Assembly: GCA_002405485.1 (NCBI GenBank)
Contig: DHLW01000194.1
Coordinates: 38,068-60,336 of the forward strand
Length of the DNA stretch: 22,269 nt
Direction of reading: 5' to 3'
DNA from: Phycisphaerales bacterium UBA4658
Lineage (GTDB): Bacteria > Planctomycetota > Phycisphaerae > Phycisphaerales > UBA1924
Below are positions 7,401 to 14,803 of the stretch, piece after piece (within the stretch, counting starts at the first letter, position 1; every line of letters begins with the position of its first letter). A model generated the notes under the pieces. That model saw only the letters and a program-made list of their open reading frames with translations, did no database searches and had not been told where the DNA came from. The translations under genes and the position numbers were made by a program.

Positions 7401-9008
7401 ATGCCCGAGATCGCCCATGTTGAGCTGAAAGTCGGCCTGGAAGTGCACGTCGAGCTGTCGACGCGGACCAAGATGTTCACGCGAGCGGCGAACGTCGCAC
7501 ACGCGGACCACTTTGACGCCGAGCCCAACACGCTGATCGATCCGTTGGTGCTCGGGTTGCCGGGCGCGCTGCCGGTGATGAACCGCGCGGCGGTGGAACG
7601 CTCGGTGATGGTCGGGCTTGCGCTCAACTGCCGCATCGCGCCGATGAGCCGGTGGGATCGCAAGAGCTATTTCTATCCGGACCTGCCCAAGAACTACCAG
7701 ATCAGCCAGTATCAGCTGCCGCTGTGCTTTGACGGGTCGGTGGAACTGCCGCCGATGTCGGCGGAAGGGAAAGTGAACTACGCGGCGATCGCTGAATCGT
7801 CGGAAGCTGGCGGACAGCTTGCGCGGACGCGGATCGGGATCATCCGGGCGCACCTTGAAGAGGACGCGGGCAAGCTGCTGCACGAAGCGCCCGGCGGGCA
7901 TGCGATCGAGGGGACGCTGGCGGATTACAACCGGGCGGGCACGCCGCTGCTCGAGATCGTGACGCAGCCGGATTTTCGCACGAGCGACGAGGTGGTGGTG
8001 TTCTGCCGCTGGCTGCGGGATGTGTGCCGGTTTGTCGGGGCGACGGAGGGGATTCTGCAGCGCGGGCACATGCGGTTTGAGCCGAACATCAACTGCGTGC
8101 TGAAACTGAGCGATGGTCGCACCGTGAAGACGCCGATCGTGGAGATCAAGAACCTGAACTCTTTCAAGGCGGTGCAGGGCGCGATCGAGTACGAGTTGAG
8201 CGAGCAGCCGGGACGCTGGATGATGGATGGTCGCGAGATGACCCCGGGCAGCAAGACCACGCGCGGCTGGGACGACGCTCGCAGCGAGACCTTTGTGCAG
8301 CGTGAGAAGGAAGAGGCCGACGACTATCGGTACTTTCCTGATCCCGATCTGCTGCCGGTGGTGATGAGCGTGGAGGCGGTGGAGCGGATTCGGGCCGCGC
8401 TGCCGGAACTGCCGCTGGTGCGTGCGACGCGCTATCTGCGGGAGTATGGCCTCTTGCCCAAAGAAGCGGCCGCGATCGTGGAAGAGCGTGATGTGTGCCT
8501 GATGTACGACGCCGCGATCGAGCACGGCGTGTCGCTTGGCCTCGAGCGTGGGCGTGCGGCGAAGCTCGCGGCCAACGCAATCCTGCAATCGGGCGCAAAG
8601 CGGGCCAACGAGCGATCCACGCCGGATCGCGCGGTGCTGGTGAGCACGCTGGGCATATCCGCCGAGCAGATCGCGGAGATCATGGTGCTGCGCGATCGGG
8701 GCGAGATCAGCGCCCAGTCGGCGGATGAGCTGTTCGGGCTGCTGTGCGAGATGGGCGGCGAGCCGATGGGCGCATCGCCACGCGAGGTGGCGACACGGCG
8801 AGGCATGCTGATCGTGCGTGATGACGCCGCGCTCGACAAGTGGTGCGATCAGGTGATCGCGGCCAACGCCAAGGTGGCCGACGATGTGCGCGGCGGGAAG
8901 CTGCAGGCGGTGGGTCGGCTGGTGGGCGAGACGATGAAGCTCGCGGGCGCGTCCGGTGACGCGAAGACCGTGCGGGAGATGCTGCTGAAGAAGCTTGGCC
9001 AGGGGTGA
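7401..9008 (+). CDS. gatB: Asp-tRNA(Asn)/Glu-tRNA(Gln) amidotransferase subunit B
   Basis: 535 residues. GatB binds the mischarged Glu-tRNA(Gln) or Asp-tRNA(Asn) and, with GatA and GatC, converts it to Gln- or Asn-tRNA in the cytoplasm. Diagnostic motifs: KVGLEVHVELSTRTKMF near the N-terminus, LGLPGALPVMN, the family signature SYFYPDLPKNYQISQYQLPL (~residues 89-108), HLEEDAGKLLHE, and GTPLLEIVTQPDFR. The last ~150 residues form the YqeY-like tRNA-binding tail ending VGRLVGETMK...LLKKLG. Slightly longer than the usual ~480-500. gatA and gatC are not in the window, so the subunits are not in one operon here. No Shine-Dalgarno motif precedes ATG 7401. Only 6 nt separate it from the next gene. 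Confidence 0.97.
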   Translation: MPEIAHVELKVGLEVHVELSTRTKMFTRAANVAHADHFDAEPNTLIDPLVLGLPGALPVMNRAAVERSVMVGLALNCRIAPMSRWDRKSYFYPDLPKNYQISQYQLPLCFDGSVELPPMSAEGKVNYAAIAESSEAGGQLARTRIGIIRAHLEEDAGKLLHEAPGGHAIEGTLADYNRAGTPLLEIVTQPDFRTSDEVVVFCRWLRDVCRFVGATEGILQRGHMRFEPNINCVLKLSDGRTVKTPIVEIKNLNSFKAVQGAIEYELSEQPGRWMMDGREMTPGSKTTRGWDDARSETFVQREKEEADDYRYFPDPDLLPVVMSVEAVERIRAALPELPLVRATRYLREYGLLPKEAAAIVEERDVCLMYDAAIEHGVSLGLERGRAAKLAANAILQSGAKRANERSTPDRAVLVSTLGISAEQIAEIMVLRDRGEISAQSADELFGLLCEMGGEPMGASPREVATRRGMLIVRDDAALDKWCDQVIAANAKVADDVRGGKLQAVGRLVGETMKLAGASGDAKTVREMLLKKLGQG

Positions 9009-9014
9009 AGACGC

Positions 9015-9737
9015 ATGTCGCTGCGACGATGGACATGGCTTGTTCTCACGGGTGGGTGCATCGGACTGGCGGGCGTCGTGCTTGTGCCCCCGGTGCGAGC
9101 GAGAGCGCTTCAGGCGCTGCGTCCGCGCGTGAGCGAGGCGGATCGGGTGGCGCAGTATGGGGCGGCGGCGCGAGCTCGCTGGCAGCCGGATTTCCGAGCC
9201 GCCGGGGTGCCGTATCCGCCGGCACGGGTTGTGCTGCTTGCGATCAAGAGCACGCGCACGCTGGAGGTGCACGCGAGCGCAACGGCCGACGGACCGACGC
9301 GCAGAGTGCACACCATGCCGATCCTCGGCATGAGCGGCACGCTCGGGCCGAAGCTCCGCGAGGGTGATCGACAGGTGCCCGAGGGCGTGTATGAGATCGA
9401 GTCGCTGAATCCCAACAGCTTGTACCACCTCTCGCTGCGGGTGTCCTATCCGAGCCTTGAGGACCGCGAGCATGCCGCACGCGAGGGACGCACGCGTCTT
9501 GGCGGGGACATCATGATCCACGGCGGGACGGCGTCGATCGGCTGTCTGGCGATGGGCGATCCGGCCGCCGAGGATCTGTTCATCCTTGCCTCGGACGTTG
9601 GTGTCGCCCGGGTGCAGGTCTTGATCAGCCCGGTGGATTTTCGCGATCCGCGCGTGTCGCCGCCGACGCCGAAGCCGGCGTGGATGAAGGGCCGCCACGA
9701 AGAGCTGGCACGGCGCATGACCGGGCTTGCGCCATAA
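9015..9737 (+). CDS. YafK-like L,D-transpeptidase-fold (YkuD) protein
   Basis: 240 residues, starting 6 nt after gatB with AGGGG inside the gatB end as a possible ribosome site. An N-terminal hydrophobic segment (residues ~8-25) suggests export or membrane tethering. The YkuD catalytic signature HGGTASIGCLAM lies at residues 169-180 with His169 and the nucleophile Cys177. The stretch VPEGVYEIESLNPNSLYHLS (121-140) is typical of the YafK branch. By family, such enzymes cut or form L,D-links in peptidoglycan, or release lipoprotein from it, in the periplasm; which reaction occurs here is not shown. Planctomycetes were long thought to lack peptidoglycan, so a catalytically intact member is consistent with the newer view that many have it. 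Confidence 0.9.
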   Translation: MSLRRWTWLVLTGGCIGLAGVVLVPPVRARALQALRPRVSEADRVAQYGAAARARWQPDFRAAGVPYPPARVVLLAIKSTRTLEVHASATADGPTRRVHTMPILGMSGTLGPKLREGDRQVPEGVYEIESLNPNSLYHLSLRVSYPSLEDREHAAREGRTRLGGDIMIHGGTASIGCLAMGDPAAEDLFILASDVGVARVQVLISPVDFRDPRVSPPTPKPAWMKGRHEELARRMTGLAP

Positions 9738-9747
9738 GATGCTTCCG

Positions 9748-10077
9748 ATGTCCGACCGGCGCAATGACAAGAACAAGGGCTTGCGTGTCGGGCCCCGGCA
9801 GGGGGACGTCGTTCCCTCGCGTCCTCGCGGGCGGCCGCATGATGATGAGATCGACGAGGGCCCTTCGCGGGAGGACATCGAGCGCTTCGGCGATCAGACC
9901 CGCACCTGCCCGGAGTGCCGCAAGGATGTGTTCGACGACAGCGCCGTCTGCTATCACTGCGGGCACGTGTTCGAGCGCACCTCTGCGGGCAGCGGCGGGA
10001 GCAAACCATGGGTCATCGCCGTCGCCGCGCTCATCGTGATCGCGTTCCTCTTCGCGGCGCTGCGCTCGGTGTTGTGA
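9748..10077 (+). CDS. Small zinc-ribbon protein with C-terminal membrane helix
   Basis: 109 residues from ATG 9748 (MSDRRND...); ATG 9739 is an alternative and no strong ribosome site decides between them. The N-terminal ~50 residues are charged and likely disordered. Residues ~54-77 carry two knuckles, CPEC and CYHC, making a zinc ribbon (TCPECRKDVFDDSAVCYHCG). The last ~20 residues form one hydrophobic helix (WVIAVAALIVIAFLFAAL), a tail anchor. It starts 10 nt after the transpeptidase-fold gene and is probably cotranscribed with it and gatB. The function is unknown; similar small zinc-ribbon membrane proteins are common in planctomycetes. Confidence 0.85.
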   Translation: MSDRRNDKNKGLRVGPRQGDVVPSRPRGRPHDDEIDEGPSREDIERFGDQTRTCPECRKDVFDDSAVCYHCGHVFERTSAGSGGSKPWVIAVAALIVIAFLFAALRSVL

Positions 10078-10079
10078 TC

Positions 10080-10122
10080 CGGTTTTGGGATCAGGTTCAG
10101 GAGATGCGGTTCTGGGATCAGG
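10080..10122. repeat. Short direct repeat between convergent genes
   Basis: A 16-nt sequence, CGGTTTTGGGATCAGG (10080-10095), recurs with one mismatch at 10107-10122, 27 bp apart, spanning the 40-bp gap between the zinc-ribbon gene and the pyrR stop. A small hairpin GATCC/GGATC (10076-10092) overlaps the first copy. Possible bidirectional termination element; weak. Confidence 0.4.
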
Positions 10123-10633
10123 CCCGGGGATTGATGGTGATCCGATCGGCCTCGTCGGTCGGGCTGAGCCGCACGTCGACCTTCTCGCCGGGCTGCGGGC
10201 GAAGCTTGAGCGCGATGAACTCGGGCTGGATGGGGATCTCGCGCTCCGGGCGCTCGACGAGCACGCAGAGATAGATGCGGGCGGGACGGCCAAAGTCGAG
10301 GATCTCTCTGAGTGCGGCGAGAATGCTCCGGCCGGTCATGATGACGTCGTCGCAGAGGATGATGTCGCGCCCGGAGACATCGAAGGCGATGCTCGTGCCC
10401 CCGACTCGCGCCGCGGCGCCGGTTTCGGAGAGATCATCGCGATACAGGGTGATGTCGATGGAGCCCACGTCGGCGATCCCAAGCTTTGTGCCCAGACGCT
10501 GGGCGATCACATCGCCACGCCTGCGGATGCCGATGAGCGCAGGTCGATTCCGATCCGCGCCGGTTCGGCGGACCTGCTCGGCGAGGGAATCCAGGAGTTG
10601 ATCGATCCGGGCAGCGTCGGCGACGGGTTGCAT
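10118..10633 (-). CDS. pyrR: PyrR bifunctional pyrimidine regulator / uracil phosphoribosyltransferase
   Basis: 171 residues, close to the usual ~180. Signature segments are present: LYRDDL (63-68), the PRPP-binding loop IILCDDVIMTGRS (91-103), and GRPARIYLCVLVERPEREIP (115-134). In Bacillus-type systems PyrR binds pyr mRNA in response to UMP and also makes UMP from uracil and PRPP. No pyr biosynthetic gene is in the window and I see no PyrR-type anti-antiterminator leader. It follows the GT4 gene by 35 nt on the same strand, so the two may share a transcript. The start is the only ATG available and lacks a clear ribosome site. Confidence 0.93.
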   Translation of the reverse strand: MQPVADAARIDQLLDSLAEQVRRTGADRNRPALIGIRRRGDVIAQRLGTKLGIADVGSIDITLYRDDLSETGAAARVGGTSIAFDVSGRDIILCDDVIMTGRSILAALREILDFGRPARIYLCVLVERPEREIPIQPEFIALKLRPQPGEKVDVRLSPTDEADRITINPRA

Positions 10634-10668
10634 GAGCAGAGTGTATCGCCGCCGGCGGTCTGCCCCGG

Positions 10669-11862
10669 TCAGGATCGTCTTGCGGCGCAGATGTCCTGAT
10701 ACAGAGATCGGAGCTGCGTGCCGATGGCGTTGAGCGACAGGCGATCTTCAACATATCGGCGACCGTTCGATCGCTGCTCGTCGGTCATCGATCTGGCCCT
10801 GGCCACTCCGGCATCGAATCCGGCGGCGAGGGCCTCGATCGTGGGCTCGCTCACCTCCGCGACCCCCGCGCCGCCCCCCGCTGCCGGACCGATCTCCCGA
10901 GCGATCGCAAGGTTTCGCGTGAGCAGCGGCAGGGTCCCGACGCAGAGCGCTTCGACTGCGACATACCCGAAGTTCTCATGCACCGAGTTCAGCGTGAGCA
11001 CGTCTCCGGCGGCAAGGGCGAGCCACTTGTCGTCGCCCTGCACCCAACCGCCGAAGGTCACGCGATCGGCAACGCCCAGCTCTGCGGCGAGCGCTCTCAG
11101 CTTGGGCTCTTCTTCGCCGCCGCCGATCAGCAGGAGGCGAAGCCGGTCGGTCCTGGCTTGGGCGAGTGCCCGGATCGCCATGTCCACGCGTTTGACGTGA
11201 TGGAGCCGGCCCATGAACACGATGACGGGATCGCTGGCGGGCAGGCCGAAGCGTGCTCGCGCGCGGGCGCGGAACGCCGAGCCGATCGATTCTCCGGGCA
11301 TGCTTACCGGCAGCGGCACGACCTGCTGGCGTCGGCGTTCGATGCCCGCGGGGATGATCGAGTGGTCGCGTTCCTCGCCGGTGACGAACACGAGCGCGCT
11401 CGCCGCGCGGAGCACGCCGCGCATGCCCAGGGCCATGAACAGTTCCTTCTTCCAGCGCTTCTGTGCATAGGCCTCGCGAACGAGCATGCCGTGGGGCTGC
11501 CAGACGAGCGGCACGCCCGCCCGGATGGCCGCCCGGCCGGCGTGCAGGAGATCGGGGCACCACAGGCCGTGCACGTGCAGGATGTCCAGCTCGCCGGCAC
11601 GCAGGGCTCGAGCGGCGGCGAGCCCGAGCTCGCCGGTTCGTAGCGTGGTGCCGCGGTGATCAACCAGCGACCACTGCGCAGGGGACGCGCGAACGTCGGC
11701 ATCCGCCGGATCGCCCGATGCCGGACGCAGCGCAAAGCCGCGCGGCAGAAGCCCCGGCTGGGTTCGCAGGGCCGCGAGCACGGCGAGGAACGCCGTCGAG
11801 GTGCCCCCGCCCTGCACATCCACGGTCTCGATCAGTTGGCCAATGCGCAGTGGCATCGTCAT
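10669..11862 (-). CDS. GT4-family glycosyltransferase
   Basis: 397 residues from ATG 11862 (MTMPLRIGQL). Starts at 11856 and 11889 are possible; the frame is open to 12093, but the extra 77 residues look like untranslated leader. GT-B fold of the GT4 type: N-terminal beta strand and Gly-rich loop (GQLIETVDVQGGGTST), HVHGLW (~96-101), PHGMLV, then the C-terminal domain with VFMGRLHHVKRVDMAIRAL (~215-233) and the EX7E region HENFGYVAVEAL (~295-306). It likely transfers a sugar from a nucleotide donor to a surface glycan at the cytoplasmic membrane face. Divergent from the GT4 gene at 12124, and upstream of pyrR. Donor and acceptor unknown. Confidence 0.93.
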   Translation of the reverse strand: MTMPLRIGQLIETVDVQGGGTSTAFLAVLAALRTQPGLLPRGFALRPASGDPADADVRASPAQWSLVDHRGTTLRTGELGLAAARALRAGELDILHVHGLWCPDLLHAGRAAIRAGVPLVWQPHGMLVREAYAQKRWKKELFMALGMRGVLRAASALVFVTGEERDHSIIPAGIERRRQQVVPLPVSMPGESIGSAFRARARARFGLPASDPVIVFMGRLHHVKRVDMAIRALAQARTDRLRLLLIGGGEEEPKLRALAAELGVADRVTFGGWVQGDDKWLALAAGDVLTLNSVHENFGYVAVEALCVGTLPLLTRNLAIAREIGPAAGGGAGVAEVSEPTIEALAAGFDAGVARARSMTDEQRSNGRRYVEDRLSLNAIGTQLRSLYQDICAARRS

Positions 11863-12123
11863 CGGTCGCACCGGGCCCTCATCGACCATTTCGCGTGCGG
11901 CCTGATTCGACGGAGATCGCGGCGTCGCTGGACGGTCGGAGCAGTTGACGCGGGCGACGAAGCGGAGAATCGTGAGCTCAAGGGTGGCATTCCGATCAGG
12001 ATCCCCTCTGAATGTCCGATATAGTACCGAGACCTGCCCGCTTCCGGGGAGCCGACGCGCGAGCGTCCGATCGGAGCATGCCGCGACTCTCAAGATCGGT
12101 CATGTCGTCACTCGTGATGCATC
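11863..12123. promoter_or_regulatory. Divergent intergenic region between two glycosyltransferase genes
   Basis: 261 bp that must hold the start signals of both GT4 genes. A TATAGT hexamer at 12020-12025 is the best -10 candidate for the + strand gene, about 100 nt before its ATG; no good -35 hexamer sits 17 nt upstream. Nothing comparable is clear for the - strand gene. Confidence 0.35.
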
Positions 12124-13302
12124 ATGATGTCCACCCGCTCGCTTCGAATCACGATCATCACGGGTCCGTTCTACCCCACACCCCCGTTTCCCACCGGTGC
12201 CGTGCAGCGGATCTGGTATGACGTGGGCAAGGAACTCGCCGCACTGGGCCACTCGGTGACGATCCTGGCCTGTCGATATCCGGGGCAGGCCGCCGAGGAG
12301 AGCGTCGACGGGATGCGTGTGCTTCGGCGGACGAAGCTGCGGCAGGGTCTGAACACCTATCGCGACATCGTCAAGGACTTCTGGTACGCGTTGAACATGG
12401 CCATGATGCTGCCACCGGGTGACGTGCTGGTGACCAACTCGTTCTGGTCGCCGGTGCTCGCTCGGCTGCGTCGGCGGAGATCCGGTCGCATCGTCGTGCA
12501 CGTGGCGACCGCGCCCAAGGGGCAGCTCTTCCTGTACAAGGGTGTGGACCGCCTGGACACGCCGAGCGACGGCATGCGATCGCTCATCCTGAAGCAGGCC
12601 CCATGGGCCGAGGGGCGGGTCACCGTGTCGCCCAACCCGATCGATGTCGGCGTCTTCACGCCCCCGCAGCAGGCGCGGGACTGGTCGGCGCCCGGCCCGA
12701 AGACCCTGCTGTACACAGGCCGCGTGCACCCGACCAAGGGGCTGCATCTGCTCGTGGAGGCCTATGCGGCTCTGAAGAGAACCCACGAAGGCCGAGATCT
12801 GTCCCTTCGGCTGGTCGGCGCGACGTCGATCGCCGAGGGTGGCGGCGGGGATGACTATCTCCGCAGACTCACCGGTCTGGCAAGCGGGCTGCCGATCGCC
12901 ATCGATGGCCCAGTCTACGGCCGAGCCGCCCTGGCCGATGTGCTCCGCTCGGCGCATTACTACGCGTATCCGTCGCAGGCGCCCGGAGGCGAGGCGTTCG
13001 GCGTCGCCCCGCTGGAGGCCATGGCGACGGGTCTGGTGCCGGTGGTCTCGGACATGGACGGATTCCGTCAGTTCATCACCGACGGCGTGGATGGGCTGAT
13101 CTTCGATCACAATGCCCCCGACGCCGCCGATCGACTGACGACGCAGCTCCGCACGCTGCTGCGGGATCCGGCGCTCACCGCCCGCATGAGCGCCGCAGGG
13201 ATTCGGCGAGCGTCGGAGTTCTCCATCGGGGCGGTCGCGGCTCGGCACGTGCGGCACTTCCACGCCTTGCTCGACGGCCTCCAGGCGGCTCCCGACTCAT
13301 GA
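12124..13302 (+). CDS. GT4-family glycosyltransferase
   Basis: 392 residues (ATG 12124 or 12127). N-terminal GT-B segment [20 protein letters not shown] with a donor-side Gly loop, then [20 protein letters not shown] (~196-215) and the catalytic EX7E motif as [13 protein letters not shown] with Glu290 and Glu298. Lengths and motifs are normal for GT4 enzymes of exopolysaccharide or lipopolysaccharide assembly. Its TGA overlaps the ATG of the WcaF-like acetyltransferase gene (ATGA at 13299-13302), so the two are translationally coupled and probably act on the same glycan. The sugar specificity cannot be read. Confidence 0.94.
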   Translation: MMSTRSLRITIITGPFYPTPPFPTGAVQRIWYDVGKELAALGHSVTILACRYPGQAAEESVDGMRVLRRTKLRQGLNTYRDIVKDFWYALNMAMMLPPGDVLVTNSFWSPVLARLRRRRSGRIVVHVATAPKGQLFLYKGVDRLDTPSDGMRSLILKQAPWAEGRVTVSPNPIDVGVFTPPQQARDWSAPGPKTLLYTGRVHPTKGLHLLVEAYAALKRTHEGRDLSLRLVGATSIAEGGGGDDYLRRLTGLASGLPIAIDGPVYGRAALADVLRSAHYYAYPSQAPGGEAFGVAPLEAMATGLVPVVSDMDGFRQFITDGVDGLIFDHNAPDAADRLTTQLRTLLRDPALTARMSAAGIRRASEFSIGAVAARHVRHFHALLDGLQAAPDS

Positions 13303-13976
13303 CTCCATCACCGGCCCCCAATCCTCCCGCAAGCGGCGGGGCGCGCGTCCGTCCCATGAGCGTCAGCGATCGCTACGCGAGCCCGTGGAGCATGCGCGTG
13401 CGCGTCGGCGCGTCGCTGTGGCACCTGGTCTGGCTCGTGCTCTTCCGCCCGACGCCAAGGCCGATGCTCGCCTGGCGTCGATTTCTGCTCCGCCTCTTTG
13501 GCGCCAAGATCGGCAAGGGAACCTACATCGCCAACGACGCCCGCGTGAAGTACCCATGGATCTTCACCATGCACGACTACTCCGCGCTGGCCTATGGCGC
13601 GGAGGTCTACAACCTCGGGCCGTGCGTCATCGGGCGAAACGCCGTTGTTGCCCAGCACGCCTATCTCTGCGGCGGGACGCACGATCTCTCCGCGGAAGAC
13701 CAGCACCTGATGGTCGGCAACATCGACATCGACGAAGAGGCCTTCATCGGGGCCCGGGCCCTGATCCTGCCCGGGGTGCGCATCGGCGCGGGCGCCGTCG
13801 TTGGCGCTGGCGCGGTCGTGTCCAAGGATGTCCCGCCGTGGATGATCGCCGCCGGCAATCCGGCCCGCGTTCTCAAGCCCAGGCACCATCCGCGTTCGAT
13901 CTACGGGCCTGTGCCAAGCCAGGGGAGCCCTTCCGCGGGAGCCGATCCCGCCGCCCCTCAGCAGCAGCAGCGGTGA
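13299..13976 (+). CDS. WcaF-like left-handed beta-helix acetyltransferase
   Basis: 225 residues; start 13299 chosen for the ATGA overlap, with ATG 13356 as an alternative. Residues ~70-190 are hexapeptide repeats of the LbH fold: [57 protein letters not shown] and [20 protein letters not shown], closing with the usual [11 protein letters not shown]. The CGGTHD segment contains the likely catalytic His. By family it O-acetylates a sugar of a surface polysaccharide such as colanic acid, using acetyl-CoA. The last ~25 residues are low complexity (Ser/Ala/Pro, then four Gln from a CAG run). It converges on the FkbM gene with a 7-nt gap. Confidence 0.93.
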   Translation: MTPSPAPNPPASGGARVRPMSVSDRYASPWSMRVRVGASLWHLVWLVLFRPTPRPMLAWRRFLLRLFGAKIGKGTYIANDARVKYPWIFTMHDYSALAYGAEVYNLGPCVIGRNAVVAQHAYLCGGTHDLSAEDQHLMVGNIDIDEEAFIGARALILPGVRIGAGAVVGAGAVVSKDVPPWMIAAGNPARVLKPRHHPRSIYGPVPSQGSPSAGADPAAPQQQQR

Positions 13977-13983
13977 CCGGCGA

Positions 13984-14730
13984 TCACTTCGGCTTCCAGT
14001 AGTGCTTTGCGTTGAACGCGGCGCACGAGGGCCGGGCAAAGATCACGTCGGCCTCGATCATTGACTTGATCCCGTTCCGCCAGATGGTGCAGATGTCCCA
14101 GACGCGGAAACCGCGCTGGGCCATGTACGCCACCATCTCGTGGAACAGCGGCGCGCCCTCGTACTCCTCGACCAGCGACAGCTCGAGGATCACCGCCTGA
14201 GCCGCCTCGATGGTCTTCTGGCCGCCGGTCATCACGTCAATCTCGGCGCCCTGCACGTCGATCTTCACCAGATCGGGCTTCTCGAACGGAGTGCCCTTGA
14301 GCACGTCGTCCATCCGCTCGGTCGTGAGCTTGATCGACGGCAGCTCTCCGCCGGACTTGGCATGACGCATCGAGCTGCCCGACTCCCAGAGGTAAAAGTC
14401 CATCGTGTCCCCGGCTCGGGCGCCGAGCAGGCACTGCTTCAGCGTCACGCCCGGCGTCCCCGCGGCGATCGCCTGCAGGCGGGGCTGCTTGTCCGGCTGC
14501 GGCTCGAACATCACGAGCTGGGACTCTGGCCAGACCGACTTGGCGGTCTTGCAGAACTTCCCGACAAACGCCCCCACGTCCACGATCACCCGAGCGTCGA
14601 ACCCGCACCGGCGCATGTGCCGAAGCGACGCGAACTGATCGGGAATCATCAGCGTCCACTTCAGTTGACTCTGCAATCCCAGAGGAAGTACGCGGGCGGC
14701 ACGACTGAGCACGTAGCGGCTGATCGACAT
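13984..14730 (-). CDS. FkbM-family SAM-dependent methyltransferase
   Basis: 248 residues from ATG 14730 (MSISRYVLSR); the frame extends to 14784 but would overlap the divergent gene. SAM motif I is VIVDVGAFVGKF (~48-59), the acidic ribose-binding residue is in LVMFEPQP (~72-79), and the FkbM motif is DLVKIDVQGAEIDVMTGG (~153-170). The family methylates hydroxyls, often on sugars or lipids of surface glycans, which suits the glycosyltransferase neighbourhood. It is divergent from the tandem GT2 gene and convergent with the acetyltransferase gene. Confidence 0.93.
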   Translation of the reverse strand: MSISRYVLSRAARVLPLGLQSQLKWTLMIPDQFASLRHMRRCGFDARVIVDVGAFVGKFCKTAKSVWPESQLVMFEPQPDKQPRLQAIAAGTPGVTLKQCLLGARAGDTMDFYLWESGSSMRHAKSGGELPSIKLTTERMDDVLKGTPFEKPDLVKIDVQGAEIDVMTGGQKTIEAAQAVILELSLVEEYEGAPLFHEMVAYMAQRGFRVWDICTIWRNGIKSMIEADVIFARPSCAAFNAKHYWKPK

Positions 14731-14803
14731 GGCCGATGATAGACCCCCGCAGGCCCCGTTTGACCCCTTGATGCTGCCACCCAACCCTGTTGGTCACCAC
14801 CGC

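Noticed and set aside
7308..9878. 856-codon open frame on the - strand
   Set aside because: It is antisense to gatB and the transpeptidase-fold gene; the product is His/Arg-rich with no domain, as expected from high-G+C codon bias.
12100..13263. 387-codon open frame on the - strand
   Set aside because: Antisense to the GT4 gene; low-complexity product without domain.
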